64,000 bases of DNA. Origin: Tetrapisispora phaffii CBS 4417 (lineage: Eukaryota > Ascomycota > Saccharomycetes > Saccharomycetales > Saccharomycetaceae). This document shows positions 30,801-40,168 of the stretch, piece after piece. The stretch's first letter is position 1, and each line of letters opens with the position of its first letter. A program made the translations under genes and the position numbers. The DNA lies in the NCBI RefSeq assembly GCF_000236905.1, contig NC_016521.1, forward strand, positions 372,001 through 436,000, given 5' to 3'. The notes under the pieces were generated by a model. The model searched no databases. It worked only from the letters and a program-made list of their open reading frames with translations, and was not told the origin of the DNA.

Positions 30801-31103
30801 TTCACAAGTGTTAATACTTTTAACCAAATAATGTGTAACATAATCAATTGTAGTTTGTTGTTTAAATGAAAAAATAACTATTGAAAAAATCGTAATTTCT
30901 CTAAATGCTTCATCACAAAATAAATGTGTACCTTCTGGCAAACTAACCAGAAATGATATCACTTCTTTTAAAATAATAGTTTCTTCTGAATTAGGAGCCT
31001 TGCCAGAATAAACTAATTCAATTTTAGGTGCCAACTGTTTTGCAATTTCCTTATATTTGTATAAATTATCTGTTGAAGATATTATTCTATTACTAGAATT
31101 CAT
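24879..31103 (-). CDS. SEN1: Sen1 RNA/DNA helicase (senataxin orthologue)
   Basis: 2074 residues (S. cerevisiae 2231). Sen1 is a nuclear 5'-3' helicase that, with Nrd1-Nab3, terminates RNA polymerase II on short non-coding transcripts and removes R-loops. The N-terminal half is an extended helical domain; a basic Ser-rich linker (about 960-1060) follows. The superfamily 1B helicase core (about 1330-1860) shows QGPPGTGKTKTI, IDEACQC, GDPNQLPP, QYRMHP, DGFQGQEKEIIILS and RRMNVAFTRAK, so all motifs are intact. The C-terminal tail is basic and holds three acidic-Tyr-x-Pro motifs (about 1893, 2033 and 2065) that resemble Nrd1-interaction motifs. It converges on ATG23. Confidence 0.98.
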   Translation of the reverse strand: MNSSNRIISSTDNLYKYKEIAKQLAPKIELVYSGKAPNSEETIILKEVISFLVSLPEGTHLFCDEAFREITIFSIVIFSFKQQTTIDYVTHYLVKSINTCEKCILQFIRGKNKILKHFAIQRLVAYQHVTEFSDMVDKWRIPIVLKRLQDITTVPSLAAALSNSSGNNDEVDKKHLEIPRDIQLAFFECLCNPKMLRLDKSLKGTFNAIFTFFLSLSLPLLNSYNSLINSENLITNENNNSETIVIPEFIAGIIYCWYEGKPDQSNWAKGVLVYLQSKQFKFKVDTITFDIIEEINFHNVYLQDPSNWNHINISRFWLKFSAILTFMELPVIKEYFELPKNIQSLRQTYKNFTIESIFKLWYNHLASPYQMKPTSILLRAFNMFLEIYKHDFWGKVDPYTFHSVLDTIFAKDSYVIDLIQVENNADDDDDTIFLDYGTLSDMVTWTISFYHSVSDSKKIQMIKKVSTIFLNFIAKKTSSNGLTNACFFNSSAALLSYVLVIKENERGLLYEKDDFETILFTKIDFRIFLNNPLIQDVFIRTITNPADLYLNLDSYLSTLSSSAMEVISKCISLEILLLCHYSFKLYSGKNITDSSSSFILLKNLTDNLSLTSFQDGPALAKQVLISFRDINGLLEVSVKTQMVQNHNTKVSNFLKLSTKLLEKCTDVSPQHMSEILKDNGVAQGFWSCVFSPNDDLYQAATNILYDTFDVEGRLEGIQEILQTNLTGHIRAINLVLTHLIKCEFFESCPRAVRVLMDIVNTCTDPTSGIISNFLTLKDDMTIIEFRKLWNLVWIFLDTIYKCTLRWASKYEYSELENFTKDTLELSRSLIDSYGEFSTVLNQDDDVMFNSVLSAIKNMLYWLRLSDDQLLESCVHLISSTSDLANKKGIKFNDTLVEMMTRYALKAKKYSNKLTEQQSNEILTKAKLFNDKLTASVKESVESYRKEKDLSRQTLLQKSKQPIELTPTSSSPESRADFLQRKAMASSITGRPKGSQSKLTSFGSFQSTHSPTLQGIKTTSAPPLSKMEIARRQLLNNRVVHPPSDSVFRSKHISVKRNDSSSDESELDIESARELFATAKSKKGIQTLDINGKQIKRQTEAERVKMEEEYMRKRLNIDINPFYNSILKWDYNRKDEFPDEKQLNEYSPVKDVYNSVEEYQSIMRSLLLLETWQGLCSARDREEYTPFPIIVGNRVAVSDFYEIYASVKKSKLTEANISESDMVVLAYLSDVQYGEKLKKAHFQRAQHTCLAKIKTLKNAKNDNVDVTLRIHRSQTFTKYLTLRSEIQAMKVMQMTTVEREYTSLEGLQYYDLVPQILAANPASPPDVSTGEIEEVKRNYSLNDSQAMAVVNTVAADGFSLIQGPPGTGKTKTILGIVGHILTTQDALPKNIIKVPGEQNSSPALEQTLKRKKVLICAPSNAAVDEICLRLRNGIATNNGNPFLLSVVRIGRSDAVNAAIKDLTLEELVEKKVSEKNYNMTSNPDLERKFSSCVTKRRAARAKLDSENGAIDSTMSTEEITNLQLEIRELSKQINQLGKERDEIREQNSINYRNRELDRRNAQARVLANSNIICSTLSGSAHDVLSTLGVKFDTVIIDEACQCTELSAIIPLRYGAKRCIMVGDPNQLPPTVLSSKASSLNYDQSLFVRMEKKCSPYLLNVQYRMHPSISAFPSLEFYDGKLKDGPDMANITKRPWHSIDSLGPYKFFDIISGRHEQNSRTMSYNNPEEARVAVELVDFLLKRFENKYDFTGKIGVISPYKEQVFKLRREFRNHFGLLIEKYVDFNTIDGFQGQEKEIIILSCVRANDSDHASGVGFLKDFRRMNVAFTRAKSSLWILGHHRSLKRDKLWNHLITNAKQRNKLELACSGFLDINNTRVIKILEHYKDSHNYIGGDDDYSPVSRYDNESNNSKRKLKEIKNSTPMNENVKKQKHSREIVAPNPLRPAAKKKSSIFNKSKLDEVKSQRSSKKKSSIFGGPTIGETISKTVVPYIKDKTIKNDVNKKNKKDNRTVRISDDITIIEDKHHYDDDDDEAEDEYDPLASEKYNLPTVNHIKRLHSPPLPKPSEDEDPYVPHT

Positions 31104-32438
31104 TTTTGATATATTTTAATACTTTCACAAAGCCTACGTTCTCTATATTAATAAACTAAGTGAAATCTTTTTAAATGCAAAAAAAAACAATACTAAGATA
31201 TAAACGAATATTTAAATATTTTATTTTTCCTTTTCCTAGTAACTATCCTAACATTTAATAAGTCACTTTTCCAAAATGCAGATAAAAGTATAAAAAACAC
31301 ACAACTTTAATGTCGACAATTTCTGATCTAACGTGTAACCAAAAAAAAATATGTATATATATAATTAATGTATCGTTATTACCATTAACAAAAAGAGTAA
31401 TTGAGGAAACCTCGATTTAATATGTATAGAGTTATATCTTTAAATATATGTGGAATCGAAATCTTCTTCTCAAGAACTTTTCAGATTAAGATACTTATAT
31501 GAATTAAATATATTTAATAATGCAGCCCTCCTTATATAGTCTACATTTTTATTTTTTTTATTTTTTTTTTTCGTTCTTTGTTTCCTATCTCTTTCTGGCG
31601 ACAGCGATGAGGGAATGACGAACCCTGATCTTTTTTATAATTGTGTGTGTACACAAAAACAAAATTAAAGAAACACACACGAAAAGTAAAGATAAATCAG
31701 ACAACACACACCATCACATATACTTAAGATGTTTTAAAAGAAAGGTTCCAGCAGTAGTAGTAACGTTTGTTTCGGGAACAGTTACGATATCATGCGTGAA
31801 CAGCCATGGAGATTTGAGAGGTATTTATTATGATGACTATTGTCCAATTGGCTATATTTATAATATAATATTTTGAGATGTTTTTAGATTAGACGTTATA
31901 TCTTAGAGCTCTACTCATCCATTATCCCTGTATTTATATAAACGTTTATTTAAATTCACAATTTGTGTTTACTTTGACAAGTATATGTGTATTGGTAGGA
32001 GGTTTCGAGTTCCAGCGACAACAATGTTCGGATCACTTTTAATGGCTCTTCAGAAAATATTATAAGATATGTTTTGACACAGAAGACAATTGAATCGATC
32101 TGAAAGTTTCAAATAGATATTAATTAAATATAAGGAATAGATAACTTTTAATGAGTTCTATACATGATCCCTCAAGTTGTCTCACTTGTGGGATCATGTC
32201 ATTGGGACTATTCCTACTCTATTGAAAGCTTTTTATATGCAGTTACCCGCCACTACACAATATACATGAATATTGAAATTAGTATAACTCAATTGACGTT
32301 TAATTTGAACATATTTATGACTACTATCCATTTGATATTTTACATCAGGAAATGGATTATAATAGGTTTATAATAACACATTTGTTGCTTATAAGATTAC
32401 TTAAGCACAAACTAGAAAGTACATAGAATACATCCACG
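31104..32438. promoter_or_regulatory. SEN1-SPC2 divergent intergenic region
   Basis: A 1.3-kb gap, large for this genome. In S. cerevisiae the IMD3/IMD4 genes lie near this junction (YLR432W, YML056C); none is present. T-rich runs (31550-31572) and a Reb1 consensus TTACCCG (32243-32249, about 190 bases before SPC2) are visible. A 77-codon frame at 31643-31876 looks fortuitous. Yeast IMD4 hosts the snoRNA snR54 in its intron; I looked for a C/D-box pair here and found none with proper spacing. Confidence 0.5.
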
Positions 32439-32969
32439 ATGAGTGTAACCCCTATCAATGTGTATTCGATCCCTGAATTGCGCCAAACTTTAGATGCAGA
32501 TATTTCATCAGAATTAAATAGATTGAATTTTAAAGAAGTGTTCACTTATGTGGATATGAAGTTGGTCATTGGTTACAGTATTGGTATGGTTGCAGGTACT
32601 AGTTTCATTATTGACAAAAATTTTGATTATAAAGAAACGATTAATTACCAGAAACTGTTAGTTTTATTTTATGTAATACTATCTGGTGCATTTTGGTGGT
32701 TAACTAATATTTTCCAGAAGAATGTAATTTATACGGGAGAAAATGTCAAGGAAGAATGCAAAGTTGTCATCAGATCTCATTTTGAGAATAATAACCCTAT
32801 TTATATATTAGTTATTGAGAAAACAAACACAAAGACAGGTAAAGTTGAAACAATTAATGCTAATTTACCAGTTAATAAGGTCTTTAATGAAGCAGGGTAT
32901 TTACAAAAGAGCCTGTATTTTGAATGGTTGAAAGATCAACTAGAGATGTCTGCTAAGAAAGATTTATGA
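32439..32969 (+). CDS. SPC2: Signal peptidase complex subunit Spc2
   Basis: 176 residues (S. cerevisiae 178). Non-catalytic ER membrane subunit of the signal peptidase complex that helps link it to the Sec61 translocon. The start MSVTPINVYSIPELRQTLD, the segment MKLVIGYSIGMVAGTSFIIDKNFD with the first membrane helix (about 46-64) and a second helix (about 74-92, LLVLFYVILSGAFWWL) match the family, as does the late NKVFNEAGYLQKSLYFEWL. Both termini should face the cytosol. It precedes TDA5 tail to tail with 140 bases between stops. Confidence 0.95.
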   Translation: MSVTPINVYSIPELRQTLDADISSELNRLNFKEVFTYVDMKLVIGYSIGMVAGTSFIIDKNFDYKETINYQKLLVLFYVILSGAFWWLTNIFQKNVIYTGENVKEECKVVIRSHFENNNPIYILVIEKTNTKTGKVETINANLPVNKVFNEAGYLQKSLYFEWLKDQLEMSAKKDL

Positions 32970-33109
32970 ATAACGCAACATTAAAGTTATACTATAGTAA
33001 TATACAATTGCTCATTAAATTTTCATCTATATGCATATATACTTTGTATTACTTCTAAGATATACTTGATTACAGACGGAATACTTGATTTATAAATGAG
33101 AGACCTTTA

Positions 33110-34162
33110 TTATTCATCTGGTAGGCAATTATCCATACCAGATAATTTTCTAGCTATCCATTGTATCACCAAAGGTAAACTCATTAGTAAATATGCAAAA
33201 TTTGCATAAAATGGTTCATTCAATTGGCAAAATTCACCAATATTACATTTATTAATAATCTTTCGACTTAAATCTTTAACATCAACGATAGGAGCAAAAA
33301 ATTGTCTTGGTGGAGTAAAACCTGAGAACATTTCTGTATTTAATTGACCTGCAATTACAAGTAATGTCTTAATATTTCTTTTATTCGTAGGGTCTGCAAG
33401 AATTTCGAATTTCAATGAGTTGTGGAAGGATATCAGCGCTGCCTTACTTGCGGCATAAATCGAGACTTTAGAAGCTGCTAGAATACCAAGACTGCTCGCA
33501 ATGTTGACAATATAACATTGTTTGTGTTTAGAATCAATCTGTTTACAGTTTCTCAGTGGTGATAACCTTTGGATAATAGTTACCGGCGTTATTGAGTTAA
33601 TTTGCATTAGATCTCTGATCTCTTTCTCTGTGAAAGCTTCAAATTTCTTGAATTTTGATCTCATTCCTGCATTATTAATTATTAAATGAAATTGCTTTGT
33701 TCCACCGATTAACACGTTTTCATATATGGTATCAATTATTTTGTTTAGCATCGATGGAATTGTTAGATCACAAAGATAAGTATGAACCCTCTCATCGTTC
33801 CCTGAATAATTACTTATATCAATATTAATTATATTAACTTTCTTTTTTTCGCCAAGTTCTGTCAAAATTGTTTCAATAAGAGCCTTCCCAAGACCATTAC
33901 TGCCTCCAGTGACTAATACATTCAAATCATCTATCTCACTCAATGGTGACCACTCGCTAGTCGAATATGTACATTTAAACCACGAGTTTAGTAATAGAAA
34001 TGCTCTCAATAATGCTGAATATAAAATTAAATCATAGTAAACCTGCAATGGTAATTGAAAGTGTTCTGAGTTAAGAAATGGTAAATATAATAAAATAGGG
34101 TATTTCAGTATGGTAAGCCCGAACCAATTAATAAAAAAGTCAATATCAAGTTTCAATACCAT
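33110..34162 (-). CDS. TDA5: Membrane-associated short-chain dehydrogenase/reductase Tda5
   Basis: 350 residues from the ATG at 34162; the frame is open three codons further with no ATG. S. cerevisiae Tda5 is 326 residues with unknown substrate. N-terminal hydrophobic segments (to about residue 60) precede an SDR Rossmann domain: nucleotide-binding TGGSNGLGKA (about 86), IINNAG, the catalytic serine in NIASSLG and the YAASK motif with catalytic Tyr and Lys. The active site therefore looks complete. A hydrophobic segment near the C-terminus (about 322-338) may form a second membrane contact. Placement between SEN1 and SPP382 in the YLR series supports YLR426W. The substrate cannot be told from sequence. 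Confidence 0.85.
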   Translation of the reverse strand: MVLKLDIDFFINWFGLTILKYPILLYLPFLNSEHFQLPLQVYYDLILYSALLRAFLLLNSWFKCTYSTSEWSPLSEIDDLNVLVTGGSNGLGKALIETILTELGEKKKVNIINIDISNYSGNDERVHTYLCDLTIPSMLNKIIDTIYENVLIGGTKQFHLIINNAGMRSKFKKFEAFTEKEIRDLMQINSITPVTIIQRLSPLRNCKQIDSKHKQCYIVNIASSLGILAASKVSIYAASKAALISFHNSLKFEILADPTNKRNIKTLLVIAGQLNTEMFSGFTPPRQFFAPIVDVKDLSRKIINKCNIGEFCQLNEPFYANFAYLLMSLPLVIQWIARKLSGMDNCLPDE

Positions 34163-34171
34163 TTCCAACAC

Positions 34172-34415
34172 TGGTATTCTTTACTTGAATATTCTTATGT
34201 ACTTATAAAATGTTTTACTAGGTAATATTTTACTGTTCAAATTAAAAGATATGGATCTAAACAAAAGCTTTTTAATGATTACCTTTTTGTTACTTTCTGC
34301 AAATGGATCTCATCGCAAATTTTTAGTTTAATCATCAGACGCGTTAACACAGTCATCAAATTTAGTGAATAAATAAATGATCCGAGCACCCTTGAGAAGA
34401 TTTGAAAACTTTCTT
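34172..34415. promoter_or_regulatory. TDA5 promoter region with MCB-like core
   Basis: Short gap between TDA5 and the CYB2 stop. ACGCGT at 34339-34344, about 180 bases upstream of the TDA5 ATG. A single short motif, so weak evidence. Confidence 0.3.
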
Positions 34416-36146
34416 TTATTCTTTTGGTAATATCTCTATCAGTTTTGATGGATTGTATACCATTTCAGATAATGTATCTTTTGGTACTAGCACTGTTCTA
34501 TTTTTGATTGAAGAAAGATCCAAGAAACTTTCATCCAATTCATCAATTGATGTTACTCCCAAAAGTCGCATTGACATTTCTAATTCATATTTAAGTATAT
34601 CAATCGTCTTTTGTACACCATCTTTTCCATAACAAGAGTTTGCATATAAGAAAGGTCTCCCTAAACCAATTCCCTTTGCTCCTAGGCATAATGCTTTCAA
34701 TATATCTGTTCCACGGCGAATTCCACCATCAATAAACACATTAAACGTTTTATCCAACTTTCTTTCTTTTAATATATCCATGGACTCAGCTAAAACTTCG
34801 ATCGGTGCTTTAGCAAAATCTAATTGCCTTCCACCATGGTTAGAAATGACTACTCCTTGACAGCCAATTTCTGCTGCTTTCAAAATATCTTCCTTCCTTT
34901 GAACTCCTTTAATGATAATAGGAAGCGTGGTGAGTTTTTTAAGCTCTGCTATATCATTCCACGTTACTGAAGGATCTATAAATTTTGATAATGCCCTAGA
35001 TGCACCAGCTTCTTCATCAGAAGAGGGTTTATCTTTCATTATTTTTGCTGAACCTTCTTGATCCTTCAAAAATTTTAATTTGGCATCTTTTTCTCTTTTA
35101 CCAAATGTTGGAGCATCAACTGTTACAAATATAGCAGTATACCCCAATTTTTCAACTTCTTTGACTAATAAATTTGTTAGATTTCTATCATGATTGAGAT
35201 ACAGTTGAAACCATAAACTTTGATTATTATCTATTTTTGAAGATGAAATTTCACTAGGAGAGCAAGAAGCTAAAGTCGATACCATTTGAGGAATCTTTGT
35301 TGGCCCTTGTCCGCATCCTCTTGTTATATCTTTTTCGCCTTCCAACGGATTCCCTAATTTACAAAGTGCAGTAGCTGAAGCATAAAATGGTACGTCTTGC
35401 TTTTTACCAAATATTGTAGTTGAAGTATCTATTTCAGATACGTCAACTAATACTCTTGGATTAAAGAATATTCTATGATACGCATTATGATTTTCTCTTA
35501 AAGATATTTCGTCATCTGATCCAGAAGAATAATATGCCCATGCTTGTTTCGATAAAATTTTAGAAGCTAAATACTCAAAATCATATATATTTGATATTTC
35601 ATTCAATGCTGGTAAACTGGCTCTTAATTTTATTTTCGAATTTAATTCTTCAGCAGTCTCTCCAGGTGCATAAACGTCACAAACTAATTCTGGTGGCATT
35701 GGTTTAGATAGTGTTCCTAATCTCATTTTTGGTTGTAAATATTTTTCAAGAACGTTTGGGGCATGTATAGGTTCAAATAGTTTAGTGACATCTTTCCCAG
35801 AATTTGCGACTATGACATTCTTACCTCCTGGATGAGAATCTATGAAATCAGTCAAATTATAAACACTGTCATTAATAACAACCCAACAATCATCCCGTTT
35901 ATTATGCCGAGCCACTTCCTCTGGAGTAATTACTTTTGAGTTCTTCAACAGCATTGAGTCGTTTCTATAATAACGATCGCATGCAAAATTACTGGCACTA
36001 ATTAAAAATAAACCTAAAATTCCATAGTAAAAATAGTTGCCAGGAAGTTTTACCTTAGTATTGTTCACCGTATACTGCCTTGAATAAGACCTATGAGGGA
36101 AGGTACGAAACCTTGCATAATTAAGCACGAACCTTTTATTATACAT
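34416..36146 (-). CDS. CYB2: Flavocytochrome b2, L-lactate dehydrogenase (cytochrome c)
   Basis: 576 residues (S. cerevisiae 591). Enzyme of the mitochondrial intermembrane space that oxidises L-lactate to pyruvate and passes electrons to cytochrome c. The first 60 residues form an Arg-rich presequence plus a hydrophobic sorting segment (about 39-54). The cytochrome b5 domain has its haem ligands in HPGG (His105) and IHAP (His128). The FMN domain shows YYSSGSDDE (substrate-binding Tyr), QLYLN, TVDAP (catalytic Asp region), IIKGVQ with the FMN-binding Lys, and SNHGGRQLD with the catalytic His and Arg. Everything needed for activity is present. SPC2 next door matches the YML055-054 order. Confidence 0.97.
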   Translation of the reverse strand: MYNKRFVLNYARFRTFPHRSYSRQYTVNNTKVKLPGNYFYYGILGLFLISASNFACDRYYRNDSMLLKNSKVITPEEVARHNKRDDCWVVINDSVYNLTDFIDSHPGGKNVIVANSGKDVTKLFEPIHAPNVLEKYLQPKMRLGTLSKPMPPELVCDVYAPGETAEELNSKIKLRASLPALNEISNIYDFEYLASKILSKQAWAYYSSGSDDEISLRENHNAYHRIFFNPRVLVDVSEIDTSTTIFGKKQDVPFYASATALCKLGNPLEGEKDITRGCGQGPTKIPQMVSTLASCSPSEISSSKIDNNQSLWFQLYLNHDRNLTNLLVKEVEKLGYTAIFVTVDAPTFGKREKDAKLKFLKDQEGSAKIMKDKPSSDEEAGASRALSKFIDPSVTWNDIAELKKLTTLPIIIKGVQRKEDILKAAEIGCQGVVISNHGGRQLDFAKAPIEVLAESMDILKERKLDKTFNVFIDGGIRRGTDILKALCLGAKGIGLGRPFLYANSCYGKDGVQKTIDILKYELEMSMRLLGVTSIDELDESFLDLSSIKNRTVLVPKDTLSEMVYNPSKLIEILPKE

Positions 36147-37221
36147 TTTCTTTAATGATTTTCTAATAATTATAATTATATAGTAAGCTGCTTCATTTTG
36201 CTCAGTAATTATGATTATGGTAAACGAAACTAAAATTGGTTATTAATTGACTACATAGTTTATATACTTGTTTATTTTCTTGTAAAACGTTTACGATTGT
36301 CATCCACCAGTTAATGAATGACTTTACATATCATTCATTATTACGACAATCCCTTTGGTCCATGTCATATATTTCACCGATTCGCATCCAATATCTAAAA
36401 CTTATATAAAATAAATTTTATCAAAGAAGAAGTTACAGTGAGTATTCAAACACTGGGAACAATACCAGAGTATACGATTCGATTTACTTTAGAACTAACT
36501 TGGAATAAATCGTCTTGATCTCTCTACATGACAGCAGATCGCCAGGAGTGCAATTACAACTTTATTAAGATAGAAACGTTGCAAATATTTTAATAAATAT
36601 AATATTGCCATCTAAACCAAACGCACACACTGTTGATCTAATCTACTAGTAAATGTTGACACTGTGGGGAATCAAAGCTCACTTCGATACTAATCTAACA
36701 GTGTAAGATATTCGTAGTATGTAAGTGCAGGTTATATAGTTCATGCAAGCGTATGGTATATCGTTTAAGTACTGGTTTTGGTGGTGAATCTTATTGGGCT
36801 TTAATTATATAATTATAGTAACTATAATATACACAATAAGTTTTTACGTGAAGAAGCCTCTTCTTTTTATATGCGAAGATCTGGTTTTGGAATTGAGTTA
36901 TTTACCAACTCACTTTCTCTAATTGATTCCCGAACGTATTGCCGTTATGCCATAGTATGAGCTAGTCAGTGTCATAGTGGCCAATGCATGTTGCTAGAAC
37001 ATTTTGAGGTTGCGGTTGTCGTAAGTATATCTTTACATACGGTCAATATTAATTCAATTTCTTTGGAACATACTGATACTGGTCATTCCTATATGCTACC
37101 TACAAATGGGTCGCACCATTACATTGAATTGCTGACAGTCACAGTTTATATTAATATTTGTTGTAGAGTAAGGGTTATCAATATATATATATATATATAT
37201 ACATTGCATTTCTCATTAGAA
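36147..37221. other. CYB2 upstream region, no gene seen
   Basis: About 1.1 kb upstream of CYB2 up to the first LTR. It includes the CYB2 promoter and a run of alternating AT (37183-37200). The part from about 36600 has short repeated bits around ACACTG/CAGTGT and could be an eroded element, but I could not align it to the LTR families in this window. Confidence 0.4.
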
Positions 37222-37562
37222 TGTTGTAATATAAGCTCAGCAAGAGTTAGATTACGATATAACAGTAATAATATTTCCTATTTAGGAACTATTACTGAAA
37301 CAGTTACGAAACATTAATATTTCCTGTTTAGGAAATATTGTCACCAACTGGAACAGCTGATGTCGCCACGAATGCAATGACAAGTTCAACGAGGCACATT
37401 GCAAATTGTAGCTAAACTAAAAGTATAAATAGGAGACCTATTTATACTTCTAGTATTTGGATGATCATGTAACTTATTATTAGATATTATGTAGAATATA
37501 TAAAAAGAAGCAAGTTTCTGTTTTACGTTGAAAATAATAAGAAGATCCGATCCTGCGCTTCC
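37222..37562 (+). mobile_element. 5' 341 bases of a Ty3-like LTR, cut by the N run
   Basis: Starts TGTTGTAATATAAGC and matches the LTR at 40169-40603 over 341 bases with only two differences (A/G in the AACATTRATATTT context and G/A near the end), with equal length. It contains the PRE-like TGAAACA (37296-37302) and the symmetric TATA hairpin (37421-37449). The copy runs straight into the undetermined bases, so its 3' end, any internal element and any associated tRNA gene are hidden there. Confidence 0.85.
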
Positions 37563-38172
37563 NNNNNNNNNNNNNNNNNNNNNNNNNNNNNNNNNNNNNN
37601 NNNNNNNNNNNNNNNNNNNNNNNNNNNNNNNNNNNNNNNNNNNNNNNNNNNNNNNNNNNNNNNNNNNNNNNNNNNNNNNNNNNNNNNNNNNNNNNNNNNN
37701 NNNNNNNNNNNNNNNNNNNNNNNNNNNNNNNNNNNNNNNNNNNNNNNNNNNNNNNNNNNNNNNNNNNNNNNNNNNNNNNNNNNNNNNNNNNNNNNNNNNN
37801 NNNNNNNNNNNNNNNNNNNNNNNNNNNNNNNNNNNNNNNNNNNNNNNNNNNNNNNNNNNNNNNNNNNNNNNNNNNNNNNNNNNNNNNNNNNNNNNNNNNN
37901 NNNNNNNNNNNNNNNNNNNNNNNNNNNNNNNNNNNNNNNNNNNNNNNNNNNNNNNNNNNNNNNNNNNNNNNNNNNNNNNNNNNNNNNNNNNNNNNNNNNN
38001 NNNNNNNNNNNNNNNNNNNNNNNNNNNNNNNNNNNNNNNNNNNNNNNNNNNNNNNNNNNNNNNNNNNNNNNNNNNNNNNNNNNNNNNNNNNNNNNNNNNN
38101 NNNNNNNNNNNNNNNNNNNNNNNNNNNNNNNNNNNNNNNNNNNNNNNNNNNNNNNNNNNNNNNNNNNNNNNN
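37563..38172. other. 610 undetermined bases (assembly gap)
   Basis: A continuous run of N that begins inside an LTR copy. The true length may differ from 610. Because repeats break assemblies, a full retrotransposon could be collapsed here. Open frames that appear to span this run are artefacts. Confidence 0.99.
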
Positions 38173-39707
38173 GTCAGTAATAACGACCTACTAACCATTT
38201 TATAATTATTTGTTCACCCTTCTTACCAGTAGTTTGTTATCTCACTTAATGAAAAGAACAATATCCTTGCAAAATAATGTATATGAAGTTTTTGGAGTAT
38301 ATATATGTGTGTGACTGTGTGTGTTTGTACAATGCTCTATAATGCAGTATTATACAATTTTAAATTCAAAGCTAGAAATTGAGATTAATAAAAAATTATT
38401 AATAGATACTTAATTACATTAAGTTAGAATGAATGTTTCTTAATATTTTATGCTTAAATTTCTTCAGATGATATTTAGTATTATCGGAAAAACATTAATC
38501 TCGCTACTACTATTACGGGTTAAAAAGGAAAATAAAATGAGATTTTGATTATTTTCCAATTGAAGTTAAATCTTTAGATTAAATGTCAATAGAATGTCTG
38601 CGTTTAAGGTAATTAATAGTTTGAAGGGTACATTTATTTAAAGTTCTTTAATATTTCCCTAATGTGACCGTTGGGAAATGGTATTTTAAGCTATATAGTT
38701 TGTCTTTATAATACTATATTTATTATGGTTTCTGTCTCAAATATTCTCTGTTAAGATTCGGAGAATAAGAATGGTAGAAAAATGATATTCATAATTTGAA
38801 ATTGTTTGAAGAGAAAGTTGTGCCTTTATATGGCTGGATATCATTCTTATCATTATAAGTATTCATTTCCGAGCGAACATGCGAATATTGATGTAAAGTA
38901 TTATCTATTCTTAAATGTGCATTCAAAATTATGCCAGTATAGAATGCAACTGACAATTTACAATTCAGTTAGAATGGCTCATTTCATGCAAGGCTTATAA
39001 TCTTGACAACATTCAATAATATCAGTGCCATTATTTTTATCACTATTTGAAAACAACAGTGATCTACTTATTTCGTATGATCTGTATATTATACATGGAA
39101 TTTTATGGAAATTATAAATAAAGAATAACCTAAAGGCCTCTTGGCAACAGTAACTATTCGTGTAGCAGGTAGATGTAAATTTATTAAGACTTTTTTGAAA
39201 TAAAGTTTTGCTTGATCTAATTTGGATGAAATTTATTTAACCATCTGAGGTTTGATTATTCACATTTACGTTGCAAAAGCCAAATTTGAGAATCCAATTG
39301 AGTTAAAAAATAGAAAGTTAAAGAAAATGTTAAATTGATTCCGATTTTCAAACTTCTTAACCTAGCAGCAGCAGGTTATACCTTATAACAATTATTCTAT
39401 TGCAAAGGATGACAATCTAACTGGATTTCTATTTTGTTCATACACGTTTTCTTGATTGGTTTGTCACCGTTTTTCAAGTTCAACTGTTACTGCTACTAAA
39501 AATATGTCTTTAACAAGACTGTATCAGTAATATTTTTGTGGAGAAACAAGCGTTGAAGCAATGACATGTTCAATATTACCAACGATGACTGGGTTGATGT
39601 TCTGGATATTATAATTCATTATTAAGAAGATGGGATTATTACTGTTTAATCTGCTTGGTTCTTTTATTAAATAGATTATACATGGTAAATATTATTAGAG
39701 AACTATT
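38173..39707. other. Gene-free AT-rich region after the gap
   Basis: About 1.5 kb without a supportable gene; the longest frame is 64 codons. The right part contains a 68-base block (39538-39605) also found in degenerate form at 61148-61215. Probably decayed repeat sequence. Confidence 0.5.
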
Positions 39708-40052
39708 TGCTTAATAGATGTGTCTATTATTTTAATATATTAAATTTCTATGTTGTTATATTATATACTCAGATTAATCTCTCCGGTGTCTTGAACCTAG
39801 ATTGATGAGTTCTTCATCCATTAATTACTGAGGTTTCATATATATATTATTTTAATTTACATTTCTGTCCAATTAAACGGTGCTATTTCGTTGGACAAGT
39901 GTGATCGATGGTTCTACAGTACTATTTATGTTTTTGAATTTATGTCATTATATTCTTGTAGGCATCAGTGTTTCAGGTTTGTAGCAATAATCCCGTAAAG
40001 AGGTAATCTCTACATTGTATAGTAAGTTATAAGCATAGTTCCATTTGATAAC
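39708..40052 (-). mobile_element. Old, degenerate solo LTR of the TGTTGGAAAT family
   Basis: Reading the minus strand, this 345-base stretch aligns end to end with the LTRs at 61591-62299: the terminal CTATTAAGCA, the AGAGATTAATCTGA block, GTACTGTAGAACCAT, the CTGAAACACTGATGCC segment and the final ATGGAACTA-like start. Many substitutions show that it is older than the copies near tRNA-Val. It lies 116 bases before the young Ty3-like LTR. Confidence 0.75.
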
Positions 40053-40168
40053 TAATTATTAAATCTCCAGTTCTGGACAAAAATTGATGCAAATGTCACA
40101 ACATCAACCACAATTAATTAAAGGATAGTTACTTAACTCCGATAAATAAAGCTATTCAACTATTTTAC

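Noticed and set aside
31595..31645. C/D-box snoRNA near the missing IMD locus
   Set aside because: A GATGA and a CTGA occur but only about 20 bases apart and without flanking stem.
31643..31876. 77-codon frame upstream of SPC2
   Set aside because: No recognisable family, His/Lys-rich start and poor codon pattern; a divergent promoter is the simpler reading.
37386..38205. Long open frames spanning the N run
   Set aside because: They are open only because undetermined bases cannot give stop codons.
38860..38885. TTTCCGA core resembling centromere element CDEIII
   Set aside because: Only the core fits, and no CDEI-like site lies at the proper distance with an AT-rich CDEII between.
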